DNA from: Combretum micranthum
Lineage: Eukaryota; Streptophyta; Magnoliopsida; Myrtales; Combretaceae
Direction of reading: 5' to 3'
Length of the DNA stretch: 64,000 nt
Assembly (NCBI GenBank): GCA_024138025.1
Contig: JAMXBD010000209.1
Location: 558,001-622,000 of the forward strand
Shown here: positions 1 to 12,043 of the stretch, piece after piece
Layout of the letters: each line of letters starts with the position of its first letter
How positions within the stretch are numbered: position 1 is the first letter of the stretch
Position numbers and translations under genes: made by a program
The notes under the pieces: generated by a model
Told to the model about the DNA's origin: nothing
Seen by the model: only the letters and a program-made list of their open reading frames with translations
Databases searched by the model: none

Positions 1-29
1 TTGCTTTGATGTCTTGGTAATATTTTCAG

Positions 30-255
30 ATTTAAGAATCCAGCCTCATCTCTTTCTGTTTATCGTGAACCAAGCTTTGGTCATGGTCGGTTAAGAATAT
101 TAGATGACAGCCGAGCACATTGGACGTGGCGTCGAAACAACGAAACAAATTCTGATGTCGCCGATGAGGTCTGGCTAGATAGCTTGGTCAAGTCAAGAGA
201 TTGCATGGGAAATATTGAAACAGCCCAACCATCTTCAACGAACGATGAACTATGA
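30..255 (+). CDS. Purple acid phosphatase, last coding exon (5' part outside window)
   Basis: This is the 3' terminal exon of a gene that starts left of the window. It follows a clean acceptor (tattttcag at 21-29) and reads openly to TGA at 253-255, giving about 74 residues. Near its start it contains the block YREPSFGHGRL, followed by HWTWRRNN and VADEVWLDSL. These match the conserved C-terminal region of plant purple acid phosphatases, which are secreted or vacuolar Fe-Zn/Mn metallophosphoesterases that release phosphate from organic esters and are often induced by phosphate starvation. The HxW block lies after the last metal-ligand motif of the family, so the ligands themselves are not visible here. 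Family assignment is strong; the subfamily (PAP18/20/22-like) is a guess. The tail after VKSRDC is polar and not conserved. Confidence 0.85.
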
Positions 256-1190
256 ATGATACAAGGGTTGACATTCTAATTTAGGAAACTACATGATTCA
301 CGTCAGTCATTATTATTTTTTTTTTTAAAGTTTCTTTCCCCTTCAGAATATAGACAGGGTAAAGATAGAATAAGTGGACTTATCAAAGGGAATATTCACC
401 ATTTGCTTTGTAAATTATCATTATTTTGACCTAATACATCTCATTTTTTATCGGTGATATTGTTAATGGGCTAGGATGAATTGGGTTAGCAATAATTAAA
501 TTGTGAAAATACCAATAACGATGTCTCTACGCATGGATTTCTAGTCCACTGGCCATGTGCAGTGAGAGCAAATCCAAGTGGCCCAAATGGTAGATGACAA
601 GTTCTAGAATGGTTTATATTACGACCAGCTCATTTTACTTTCCCGAAGGCCAGGATTCACATGAGATAGGTTACAAAATCTTTTATCGTATCTTCAAGAA
701 TCGTTAATTATGTATGCAGCATCGATCAACCACAAAATATGAATTTGTAGAATACTTATATAACATAAACATTGAATTAACAGTAGGTAAGGTGGCAAAT
801 TAACCCAAAACCCTCACTTATACATATCCTACTTTGTACTAATAACATAAGAATAGCGAATCAGTATACCTTTTGTTGACCCTTAACATAATTTTAAAGT
901 CTCCACCATAACAATATGAAAGCTATAATGCCACTAAAGTTCCATAGTTTTCTTCAAATTAAAATATGTATACCAAAGTTTGATAGAATACTTACATTGA
1001 AAGGGGAAGCTGATACTTACTAGTATTTAAAGGTTTGTCTTCCCCACAACCCTCACTCTCCTTTATGAAAGGTCTTGAAAAAAAAAAAAAAAAAAAGCTT
1101 AGATTTTGATAAGAGAAGAATCTCTAGGGGAAAGGAAGGGGGGAGAGAGAGGGATTACATTGAAAAGAAAAAAAGATCGAGAAAAGAATT
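256..1190. other. Intergenic, no gene recognised
   Basis: This is the 3' flank of the phosphatase gene. It is AT-rich with a long poly-A run near 1079-1096 and a purine-rich stretch just before the Cassandra element. No ORF or transposon terminus was recognised. Confidence 0.6.
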
Positions 1191-1257
1191 TGTGATACTC
1201 CTCAAATATAGATGGTAGAACTCTAATCACACATACGCTTTTTGGTGTAATAGCTCA

Positions 1258-1340
1258 AAGTTCATCAGAACTCTAAAGTTAAGTGTGTTTTAGGTAAAGC
1301 AATCTTAGGATGGGTGACAACTCGAGAAGCGCTAACACCA
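1258..1340 (+). repeat. 5S rRNA-derived block in Cassandra LTR1
   Basis: The sequence runs ttcatcagaactc...aagttaagtgtg...aggatgggtgac...gagaag and parallels the 3' two thirds of plant 5S rRNA in order and spacing, including the internal promoter A-box region (aagttaagygtg). Many substitutions show it is not a functional 5S gene. It is part of the retrotransposon LTR. Confidence 0.75.
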
Positions 1341-1597
1341 AAAGGACAAAAATGTGCGGCGTATGGCCAAAGTGGATAATACCTCAGTGGGCAAAGTTCC
1401 GAGGTGTTGCGAGTGATATCGGAACAACTCACCAGCCGGAAGTCTCCGAGTGTGTCTTCACTACCTGATGTGATTATGGACCTGTGTAATAAAGCTAATG
1501 AGGACTTCAATTCTACAAGTGGGAGAGTATATGATACCCCATCAAATATAAATGGTGAAACTCTAATCACATATGCGCCTTTTGGTGTAATGACTTG

Positions 1598-1680
1598 GAG
1601 TTCATTGGAACTCTAAAGTTAAGCGTGCTCTGAACAGAGCAATCTCAGGATGAGTAACCCCATGGAAAGCACTAACACTA
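1598..1680 (+). repeat. 5S rRNA-derived block in Cassandra LTR2
   Basis: This is the second copy of the block, with aagttaagcgtgctctg closer to authentic 5S rRNA than in LTR1, followed by aggatgagtaacc. It lies 340 bp downstream of the first copy. Confidence 0.7.
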
Positions 1681-1715
1681 AAAGGACAAAACTATGCGGT
1701 GTGTAGCCAAAGTTG

Positions 1716-3052
1716 TAGGAAGTAAAACTTTGCTAGATTGCAAGGTTCAATTTCAATTTCAACTCCAACAAATTACTAAAATGCCCTTCCTACCTATTAC
1801 GTTCTCTCTTTAGTCATTTTGATAATGAAAAAAAGGAAATAAAGTGAAAATGTACTATGAATACTCAAGAGAGGGGGTGAATTAAGTATTTGTCGAAAAT
1901 TTTGAAATAATTAATTTTGAAATCAGCAGATTAAAAATAAATGGATTTGAAGTGGACAAATAAACAATAAATAGAATGTATAAAATAAAAGAGAGGGATA
2001 GAGAAAATCAAGCCACAAATATAAGGTAAAGTTCGGCCCTTTGTCTACGTTTCATGATCCACCAAATGCCTCTTTTAAGGTCTTCACCACCATTTCAATT
2101 AATTTCAGAAGTTGGCTCGAGATGAGCAATATTACTCCTATAAGAAATAAAATATTTCCTCTCTCTCTCAAGTGCTCTAAAAGAAATAGCAATTAATATT
2201 AACTAAGTATTATAATGTATTTTCTCTCTCTTAATAATTTATGAATATTATGTATCAGAGAACAAAGAAAGGAATTTGTTTGATCGCTATTAATGAGCTT
2301 ATAAAATAATTTGGCACTTCATTTCCCTGTTAGTCTTCTGGGCTTTATATATAAATAGCCTTTGAAATTCAAAAGTCTGTTAGACATAACGTCTATAATC
2401 TACCAAAACATTTCATGCGCTTCAACGGCTCTTTTCTTGTTATATCAGCTTCAAACTTTAAGTTGTCACGCCTCACTTGTCACACCCAAACTTTGCCCTC
2501 AACAGCTTTTTATGTGTGTGTTTTTTCCAGCTTCAGAAATGAACTGTCATACCCTAGACTCCAACACGTCAAGCCCTTGACACGACCATCAACAACACTG
2601 TTTGCTTATTTAGCTTTGTTAAGTCTTTGTTATGTACTAGTCGAGCCCTAAACTTAACCCTTGTCAAATCTATTCTCTTCTTTAGCTTGTCGCGCATCAG
2701 ATTAAACTTGTTGAGCATCAATCACTTAACTTGTTTAGGCCTCGACCAACCCCTCGACCACTATTTGGGCAAACTTAAGCTTGTCAAGCTTTGACCATAG
2801 CTTTGTCACGTCTTGATTGCTTGACTTGTCCTCGACCATCCTATATTTCTACTAAAACCTTCAGAAAAACTCTACAAACATGCACAAAGCAAGTACATAT
2901 ATATATGACTAATTAAGTGTAGTTTACAATAAATAGTTGATTATGCATTAAATTGTCTCATCAAAATTCATATTGAATTCTCAAGTTCAACATAAAGTTA
3001 TCTGGATTCATTTGCTTCATCATATTCTAGTTATTTTTGTTATTTTTAATCT
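1716..3052. other. Intergenic, no gene recognised
   Basis: AT-rich sequence. The part from 2440 to 2850 is richer in C and repeats short words such as cttgtc and tcgacca, like a decayed low-complexity repeat. The overlapping short ORFs here show no family resemblance and were not called. Confidence 0.5.
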
Positions 3053-3219
3053 GATGTTTGTCAAGAAACAGATACCGATGAAAAACTGACAATAATACTC
3101 ATAAACAAGCCAAATTGATACTAAACAAATACGACATAGATACAATACAGATAAGTTATAGATGAAGATATAATATAGATAAAAATTAGACAATCTAATA
3201 TAGGTAAAATGATAAAGCA
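3053..3219 (+). repeat. Small MITE-like repeat (family copy 1)
   Basis: The block gtttgtcaagaaacagatac...gatgaaaaac...cagataagttatagatgaag recurs in the reverse direction at about 43894-44033, and a more distant relative sits at 37703-37876 inside the Mutator-like element. The 37703 copy has ends resembling the GGGCCTGTTTGG termini of Tourist-like MITEs, which suggests the family type. The ends of this copy are not clear. Confidence 0.4.
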
Positions 3220-3245
3220 GTATTAGAAGTTTTGTTAGAAGCTGC

Positions 3246-3649
3246 ATCAAAAGCAATGGCAAATCCATTGTGAGACGGCATGTTAGAACTTATGTTAAAA
3301 ATAGTGTCGAAATCACTAAACTAACAAGAACAACTCATAAGGACAATATTGTGAACTTTTTCAACATGAAGAATACTTTTATCATGAATAAAGACTCAGC
3401 TCCACTTATTAGATGTATTTAAAATCCATGGGGATAAATTTAAGCTAGATCAAAAGCAATGGCAAATCCACTATGAGAAGGCTTGTTAGAACTTATGTTA
3501 AAAATAGTGTCGAAATCAATAAACTAACAAGAACAACTCACAAGGACAATATTGTCAACTTTTTCAACATGAAGAATACTTTCATCATGAATAAAGACTC
3601 AGCTCCACTTATTAGGTGTATTTAAAATCCATGGGGATAAATTTAAGTT
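3246..3649. repeat. Tandem duplication, about 202 bp x 2
   Basis: Two adjacent near-identical units (about 3246-3447 and 3448-3649) both run from atcaaaagcaatggcaaatc to ccatggggataaatttaag. The high similarity implies a recent duplication. No ORF spans the units. Confidence 0.85.
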
Positions 3650-6600
3650 GGACTTATTCAATTTGACCCTTTATCTTTAAGACAAGTTTTTTATGAAAAC
3701 CAAGTTTATCTTTTTATAATTTTGCAAGAGATTATTTATCAATAATGGAAGATTTTCATAGGTTGTTTTACAAGAATATAGGCGAGAATCGTTAGATGAG
3801 CACCAGCACTATTAAAATGTTTAGGATAAGGATAAGCACCAGCACCAATAAAAAGTTTCAGATAAGGATGAGCACAAAAATATCTTTACAATGAAAAAAA
3901 TCATCATTGTTTTAGAGATTCAACATTATTGTGCCTCTTTTTAGAGCTACCGAGTATTAAAATTTATAAACATTTATTCTATCTCTCACTCGATTTGATA
4001 AGTAAGTGTACCTATCGTTTGTTAGTACGAATGGATATAAGGTTTTCTCCACAAGGAACGAATGCAACCATTAATACTTTTTAGTTCTCTTATTATCTAA
4101 CAGATCGATTAAAAAAATAGCTGAATTATTACTACTAATCTAATACTAGAACTTATAGTAAGTTACTTTACTTAACATAACACAATAACATAATACAATT
4201 TGAACAATCAGATTTTTTTCATTTCCTTAACATGAATTTCAACTACTAGCCTTTTAATCGTTAATTATCTACAAGAATTCATTATCTTTATGAATGTTCT
4301 TCTCAGAATCATTCATACATAACCATAAATGTGTATAATTGGAATATCTTCCTAATTTAACAGCCACTTAATGGTTGCATAAAGGATTATGTCATACTAA
4401 ATTCCTTAGAGTGAACGCAAAAAATCTTACCATGATATCTCTATCACTATGAGCGATTCATCAGTAAATTAGATCTATTCAATGGAACCATCTCTCGATG
4501 CGTTTCAAAGAAATCTTACTAAGAACTGTGTTATGCATACACTGATTCCTAGATTCATTCATTTTAACTTACTGAACTAATTATCAATTATCTACTTGAT
4601 CCAATTAAGAACCATTCATGTTAATTTAATGAACAAACCCTATTTTCTACTCATACATGATGATGAAACAGGAATTGAACAAGAAATGCAGAAATATAAA
4701 CAGAATACTCATAGAAAATATGATAGAAGAAAACTCCTTTTTGGATTACTACAATGGAAGTCTTTGCAATGACACAAACGACGAATTCCCGTCTTCTCTC
4801 TTGAGTTCTCCCAGGAAAATTACATAATAAAACACTTAGATACAGTAATTTCACTTGTCTCCCCTTTTCTCTCTATCGTGATTGTAATTCCAATGGATCC
4901 AATGACTAAGGGAAGTAATATGTATGAATTATGGTGTCTTGTCTTAAAGGTTGCAGGCTATCCATATCCTAGATAAGATTCCCATTCGGACATAACCCCA
5001 AAAAGAAATGTTCCGTACAAGTGTTCCTTCGAAATATCAATTCAATCTTTAAAAAGTGGAAAACAGGGACGATCACACCCTTCATTAGGGGAGTGATCTC
5101 TAAATAAGTACTAAATTGCACTTAATATACTAAGGAAATCATGAATAATTTATGCCTATCAAGCTTCATATATTTTCAACGATATTTGAGCTTATATATT
5201 GAGAAGACAAAATAATATCATCTGTTATATTCTCAATATAACAACCTCTAAGATATTAGAAAGATCTTTTTCAAGAATTCAAGTTTCAAATCTTCTTCAA
5301 CGAGTAAGAGCAATCACACAAAAGAGATTTACTCAAGGCAGTTGGTAGATATTTTAACAATATAAAAGAAGCCGAAATTCAAATTTAAGATACACACAAA
5401 TGCATACAATCAAACTTGAGACTCTCATCATACAATCAGACTTGATACTTTCATACTCATCATAGGCTACCTACACTTACATTTTACATACATATTTTGT
5501 TTCGTCCTTGTGCCTAAACTTTTGATAACCTATTGTGTCCCTTTGAAACTATTTTTATTATATTTTTTAGAGTTAAGTTTGGTAGTTGTGAGAGGATTAC
5601 ACTTAGTTACTTTGTAATTTTGTGATCAACCTAAGTGTGAAGCTTATGAGATAGAGCAAGATAGTATTGGTGTTTGTGATATATCATTTGATTTATTGGA
5701 TTAGTGAAATGACCAATGTGGACGACTGCATCCTCAGTAGTGGAGCTAAAAGAGAGGACTAACTTAACTTATAAAAAGAAACATCTATAAATCTCATGTC
5801 TCATTTACTTTACGCACTTTAAATTCCTATTGGTTTATTTGCTTTAAATTTCATATTAGTATTAAGTTTAATTTGTCATAATTATTATTATGCATGTTTA
5901 ATCAAAGTCAAATTATAACTCATGCAAAAAACTTTAATTTCAAATAATTCACCACTCCCTTCTTATTTACCATTAGGGGCTTACATTGCTAATCTATTTA
6001 GGGCACATCTATTTATTAAATTTTCATACATACCTTCTTTTTTCCCCTTTTACTAAGAGGTTAGTCCCTATGGTCTTTCCACACTATCTAACCCTATAAC
6101 AAATTCATAAAATAATGCATGCACTTTAAAACTACATTACTAGTCTATCAAATGTCACAAATGTGGTCAATTAGTCTAGCTAATAAATTGAATGTTTGAA
6201 TACTAATCACTTATATAGAGCACAACATGTTCTTTACTACACCTGTAGTACCCTCTCAATGAGCTTCTTATTGTTCAACATTCCACTACTTGTATGGCCA
6301 CATGTATTAATATAGACTAGACTACACTTGTCGCTTTATCCTCAATTTTCCATTTATCTTAGCCATAATCTCACCTCATGGTGCTTAATGAAACAATAAG
6401 CTAACTCTCATAGCTCTACTAACTTGAGGTCATATATAAGGCTCCTATCTATTCTATTACTAAATCAACCAAGACAATATTGATGCTATTTTCCTCTATA
6501 ATTTTTATGCAACATAATTTCACTAAACATGCAAAGATTATATCTTTTGTGCTTAAATTGGTAGCATTTGTGAAGTTTTAATTTAATATGTATTTATTAG

Positions 6601-9600
6601 CTATTAGAGTGCAGCTCATTAAAAACCAATTTGCCAGCCACTTTGGTTAAGCGTTTGTCCAATCTCACTTTCACACGTGCAATGTGGAATTTAAGGGAAA
6701 TACTATCATATACTTAATATGAATATTATGTTATTGTGATATTAAACTTTTTTCTATACATTACATATGCATCCTTTTATACATTAATGAATAGTGAGTC
6801 TAAATTAATGAGTACTAAATGTGGCATTTGAAATGCTCATAACTAAGAAATGCTAAAGGGACAATAAGATATAATTGAGACTTTAAGACAACCGTAGGAG
6901 GCATAATGAGTTGAGTTTTGAAAATAGAAGGGGGGAAAAAACTTGTATATACTTTGAAAAATCAAAAAGCCATAATTAAGCCAAAATAACTTTATGCTTG
7001 GAGATAAATATGAATTATTCCCATGATTAAGCCGAAAGAACTCTATGCTTACAAATAAGCTTTAATTATTGTCATGATTAATCCAAAAGAACTTTATGAT
7101 TATAAATAAATTCTCATATTAAATAATTGTCCCTACACAGATAAACAAAACAACACAAAAGGTTTGGTAGTCATATGACTTTAAAGTAGATGCATAACAA
7201 AGCATAATTTAAACAAATGTTGAAAGTTAGATCATAGCTTAAAATTCTACTAATATGATAAATTTGGGATGGAAAAGATAAAACTTAGTATGTAAACAAT
7301 ATAATTGTTAAACAAATAGAATCAAAAGTTAGCCTGTAAGTATATATAAGCATTCTATTTAGTGTAATGACTTCAAACAAATAAACTAGAGTGTGAATTA
7401 AAATGAGAAGAGTAGAGGAATAAAAAATAATAGAATCTTAATTTTCAGTAGGGTTCAATACCGCTAGCCTCCTTAATTTCTTTTCATATCACCACAAGAG
7501 AAAGATCTTCATAACCCCAACCCTAACCCCAAAAGCGCACCTCCCCACCACCACCACAACACTTTAGCGGGATGTCATTTGTTTGGACCTAGATACAAAA
7601 TATGATCCATTAATACAAATTGTCATGAGTGTTACATGAGAATGCACGTGGGTGGGTTATTATAGGGTATCCAACCCACTAGAAAAACTATAAGGTTTAG
7701 GGTTAGGTTTTAGATTGTATGCATGACCCAATGAGTAACCGGACTTGATATAGTTAAAACAAATTGAAATCAAAGTTTTCATGTTAACAACATCACTGCA
7801 CATAAAGGTAAAAAAGAAATAAGAAACCCTAACACTAATAGTAACACAACACAACACAACACGCTCATGCGGCTCAAAATCACTCCGCCGCCTCCTCTCT
7901 TAGAATCACAATCACTCTCTCAGTCTCTCTATCTCTTTGTCATGGTTATGTAATTGTGGTCCTTCATTTTGAAAGGAACTTAGAAGCTTTAGGCGACAGG
8001 TAAGATAAATTGGAGCAAAAGCCAAAAGCTATTTGCTTTTGGACCACCGTCCCTAATTGTAGTTACTTTATATATATATATATAATCTTAGCGTGCATGG
8101 AGACATAAAGTGGTTCTTTCATCTTATTATGATAGGTTTTTCTGGTCTTTTTAATTTCCTTGACTATTGTTTATTCATAGTTGAATGATACGGTGATGAC
8201 TATTGTTGGCCCAGGCTTTGGAAATAATTTCTAATGTTATAAATTAGGAACCGATCGTCACTTTAACTATTACCAATTAAATTAGGTAAATACGACAGTT
8301 ATGTTATATTACATTTCTATGATAAGAGAATAAAACTTGATATATATATATATATATATATTTAATTACACAAATCCGCAATTGAAAATTCTAAAATTAC
8401 GCAGATTCCTATTTTTAAATGTCTATGATTATCCCCTAAAAATCCGAGTCCCGCTTTGTCTATGAAATAGGTGATTATGTGTGTCTCTTTCGTCTTTAGT
8501 ATAAAGTAAAAGACAAAAATAAATAAATATCATGTCATTTTTTCTTCTGGTGGGCTCATATCACCTACTATTTTAAAACAAACTTGGCCTATTCAAGTCA
8601 TTGTCAAACCACAGACAATATTTTTTTACACATCATGCATATAATTTTTTTCAAATCGAATTATTAATCGCAACTTGCTCGACCCTTTACTTAATTTTGA
8701 TATATACGGCAATGTTTTACCAACGTGGATTTAAAAACAAAGATGAAAACCAAACATAGTTATTAAAATCAATATACATAAAAAAAAAAGAGTAAATCAT
8801 CAGATAAAACATATGACGTTTTTACACATATGCATGTTTATTAGAGGTAATTTCTTCAAATGTATATAATATATAATAATCCACCCTTGACAATACAAAA
8901 ATATGTAGATGCTTTATCAAATGGGAATGTTAAATAAGTCAAAATAAAATTTTTCACCCTCTTAGAATGGAGAGATGATACCCACGGCCTCTTAGATAGA
9001 AACTTGGAATAAATGTGACTCATAGTCATTAGCCACAATAAGTTTTATCGAGTCTAATTTATTTTGAGAATCATTTTAGAATGGTTTATGGTCACAACTT
9101 TTTTATGACATTAAGTGGCCAAAAATTACTACGAGACGGTTACATTGGTTTGTGTTTGGATAAACACTATCTTTGTATATAGAGACCTAGAAGTCGCACA
9201 CAATTGCACAATCAAAGAAACAAGGTGATCGGCTAGAAAATTTTAGTAAATATTATAAGATTATGTCGATTTTTTAAGATTTAGAACTAATTATTTGTTA
9301 TGAGATAATGAAACAATTATTTTAAGATTGGAAGCAATTTTATATAATTATAAGTTTGTATTAATGATGAAAAGTAAATTTTAATTTGTTAACTAAGTAA
9401 TGGAATACATAGTTGTATTCGCTACTGAATGCCCATTCCAAAAAGTTGCATTTTCATCAAGGGGATAAGTTCCTTTTTGATAGATGAAAAAAAAAAATTC
9501 AGTTGCCCACTATAAAAAGGAAAAGATCAAGTTTTATATATTTGTGTAATGTTATATTGTTTACAATTTTAAAATAAGAGAATCTTTAACGATTAATTTT

Positions 9601-9650
9601 TGTTTACCCATCAATTTTAAAAAAATATACAAATATAGTTTTGATAAAAT
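3650..9650. other. Transposon-derived intergenic DNA, no host gene recognised
   Basis: No coding sequence could be supported. On the - strand, 3950-5150 resembles the 3' part of an LTR (ttccttgtggagaaaacc, then words like aggtacacttac). On the + strand, 5160-5870 resembles the U5 end of a copia-type LTR (gactgcatcctcagtagtgg, then a TATAAA-like run and ctttactttacgc). Neither has a visible partner LTR or target duplication, so both are tentative. Bases 7639-7745 are a diverged copy of the left end of the hAT element at 10847. TA microsatellites occur at about 8073 and 8341. Confidence 0.4.
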
Positions 9651-9899
9651 TAATTATCTAAATAATATTGTTGTATCACATGTCCAAGATATGATGCTGA
9701 AATTTCTTTTGCATCGTTGTTGCACATGCTATATACAAATAATATATGTGTTTAGTATGTCCAACAGGCGATACTCTTATACATCGCATCTTGCATGAGC
9801 CTGTATCACTATTGTATCATATCTTGAATATGTGATACAAGTGTAAAATTATATATCGCATTTACAAGATATGATATAGTAATGGTATTTAGGTAATTA
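9651..9899. repeat. Palindromic MITE-like element
   Basis: The ends are inverted copies: taattatctaaataatattg on the left matches the reverse complement of the right end (…ggtatttaggtaatta). An inner pair, ttgtatcacatgtccaag and its diverged inverse near 9818-9841, extends the hairpin. It is about 250 bp long with no coding capacity. The target duplication is not clear in this AT-rich context. Confidence 0.55.
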
Positions 9900-10838
9900 T
9901 TGTTGTCTATATTATATTTGTGTATTTTCTGAGGGACGGTAGAAACGTGTTTCACCCGAATAATCACTTCTAGAAAACTAGCCATTAGAGACATAAATTT
10001 TGCGACAAAAAGTTTTGTCTATGAAAAAATGAATTATCAATAAATTTGTCATGGATTTTTGTTGAAATAAATCATGAATAATTTTACAATTTTTTGTCTT
10101 TTTACGATAGATTACAAATTGATTTGCAATAGAATTTTTCTTTTGTAAATTTGTCTTTGATTTTAGTGAGAAACATAATATTTTAGCACCATTTTTTTAT
10201 CTTTTTAAATTCTATTGTAAATTTGTCTCTAAACTAAATTATTATATATATGCGTATATAAATAATTAGGATTAAAATATAGTTTTAATTATACATATCA
10301 AATATCATGTATATAGATGTGTAATATATAATATGAACTTACTATATATTTTATTTATAATATATTTATTAATATATTTCAAAATAACATATTGTAAAGT
10401 AATATGAAGATGAAGATTTTCATTGGTGCATTTTGGTCCAGCTCGTTTTTTTTTTCGGCAAATACAAGCATTGAAGGCAATGTCATGACTAGTGCTTTTA
10501 GTATAAATACAAAAACATTGTTTTTAACAGCGTCTTTATTAGTCCTTGTTTCGTATTATTTTTTTAACCAAGACCTTTTTCATATATATATATATATATT
10601 TTTTTTTTTTTAAATCATACCATTTTGGCACAAAAGCCGGTCTTTTTATTGAGGGTGAGCAAGGGCTTCCGTTAATGGAACTACATTTGAAGTGCTTGTA
10701 GGAGACGGTATTTATATTAAAAGTAAAAAGATGTTTTTCTAATAACCTCGTATAATTAATTTTTCATTATATATATCACATGTATTTTAGAATAGGTTTT
10801 GTAAGTAATTTATACATATATAAATATACATTACACCT
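9900..10838. other. Intergenic, no gene recognised
   Basis: Very AT-rich. It contains words of the kind gagacataaattttgcgac and aaatttgtctttga at 9988-10240 that look like a decayed transposon end, and a TA/T-rich tract near 10578-10612. The ORF at 10404-10613 ends in low-complexity sequence and was not called. Confidence 0.45.
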
Positions 10839-10846
10839 AATGTCAG

Positions 10847-11669
10847 TAGGGATGCAACCAGGGTGGGTCATTATAGGGTATCCAGCCCGCCCGAACCGTT
10901 AAAAACCCTATAGGGTCGCGGGACGGGTTTGGAAAATTACTTGCTGACCCTATAGGGTTTCGGGGTGGGTTCGGATCATTAAAAAAAAACCCGACGAGTA
11001 ATCCGAACCCATCATAATATAAATAATTTAAAAAATTAAATCTAAAATTTTAAAATCATAATTATGTAATATATTTTTATTATTTCTTGACTTTTAACAT
11101 CTTGATCTGCACCTCCATTGTATTTAAGATATAAAAGCCCTTACGAATTTTCTCGTTGAGCTAACACAGTAAACACATTACACACTGACATTGTTGTTTT
11201 TTCGCTTTCCCTCTCACTATCGACATTTTTTGAAAACATGTTTTTCTATTCTTGAGTCTTCACAAGGCACGGTTCCTACATATGTATTATGTATATTTAT
11301 GTAAGTGAAGTAATGTCTTTTCATCTACATTTGAAAATCTTTTTATGATAGTTTTAAACCTTTATATTTCTTAATAAAGTTAGGGCATATCTTGTAAAAT
11401 TCATTCAAGCATAGTTGTAACTAACTATTATGCTCCTATAGGATAAAATTATCATTAAATTTTATAATTTAACTAAGTGTTGAGAAGAGAAAAAAAATTA
11501 AGCGGGTCGCGGGACGAAACGGATCAGGATCAAAACCTTACAGGGGCGGGTTTGGGTATTAAATAGAAAACCCTGTAGGATCGTAGGGCGAGTTTGGAAA
11601 ACCCTATTAGGAATTGGGGGGTTCGAGTCTTATACGAATCGTTCCAAACCTGCCCCGGTTGCATTTCTA
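10847..11669. mobile_element. Non-autonomous hAT element (823 bp) with 8-bp target duplication
   Basis: The perfect 8-bp direct repeat AATGTCAG flanks the element (10839-10846 and 11670-11677). The termini are inverted repeats: TAGGGATGCAACCAGGGTGG on the left, and the reverse complement of the right end reads TAGAAATGCAACCGGGGC. An 8-bp target site and TA(G)-starting short TIRs are hallmarks of hAT transposons. The subterminal 100-150 bp on both sides are GC-rich and carry repeated words such as accctatagggt and gggacggg, as in other hAT subterminal binding regions. There is no transposase ORF, so it must move with an external enzyme. Confidence 0.85.
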
Positions 11670-11677
11670 AATGTCAG

Positions 11678-12043
11678 CTTTTCAAAAGCTTATCTGTTAA
11701 TTACTTTAAAAGGCAAGGGATGCTTTTTCGAGCAAAGATCATCATTTCTTTTATTTTAACCTAAATAAAAACCAGAAAGTCACCAAGCCGGTATAGTGGC
11801 ACGGGAGCACACACATGATTGGAGAGGACTGGTAGCTGCAACAGCATCACCTTGTACGGTCGTTGTCAACCCCTGTCATGTCGAACTTTGAACTTAGTGG
11901 GCATATTGGAAGATACAACAAACTACTTCTGTTGTACCATGAACGATAAATTCGAAAAAAAATAGAAAAACTAAGAGCTTTGCATCAGTGACAGTGAGTT
12001 TAAAACCATACAAACTTTATTCTTGATAAGAGTTCGATTTTAC
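11678..12043 (+). promoter_or_regulatory. Upstream region of the SLC35F-like gene
   Basis: These 366 bp separate the hAT element from the first ATG of the transporter gene. They must hold at least part of its promoter and 5' UTR, unless an untranslated exon lies further upstream. No convincing TATA box was identified. The hAT insertion lies within 400 bp of the start codon. Confidence 0.35.

Larger units (their letters stand above)
1191..1715 (+). mobile_element. Cassandra-type TRIM retrotransposon with 5S-rRNA-derived LTRs
   Basis: Two diverged direct repeats flank a short non-coding core. LTR1 begins at 1191 (TGTGATACTCC) and runs to about 1411. LTR2 begins at about 1530 (TATGATACCCC) and stops near 1715, so it is truncated on the right. 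Both carry a 5S rRNA-like block. Just after LTR1, bases 1414-1425 resemble the initiator-tRNA-Met primer site TGGTATCAGAGC. Just before LTR2 lies a purine tract (gtgggagag). This order (LTR with 5S, PBS, about 100 bp core, PPT, LTR) is the published layout of Cassandra, a non-autonomous element mobilised by other retrotransposons. LTR divergence suggests an old copy. No target duplication was found, because the right end is lost. Confidence 0.75.

Noticed and set aside
1265..1616. Overlapping short ORFs on both strands in the Cassandra region
   Set aside because: They are read through 5S-rRNA-derived LTR sequence and its non-coding core, not through a gene.
1258..1680. Functional 5S rRNA genes
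   Set aside because: Both blocks are strongly diverged, lack an intact 5' third and sit in retrotransposon LTRs.
3950..5870. A pair of LTRs of one retrotransposon
   Set aside because: The two LTR-like stretches look unlike each other, face in opposite directions and have no internal domains between them.
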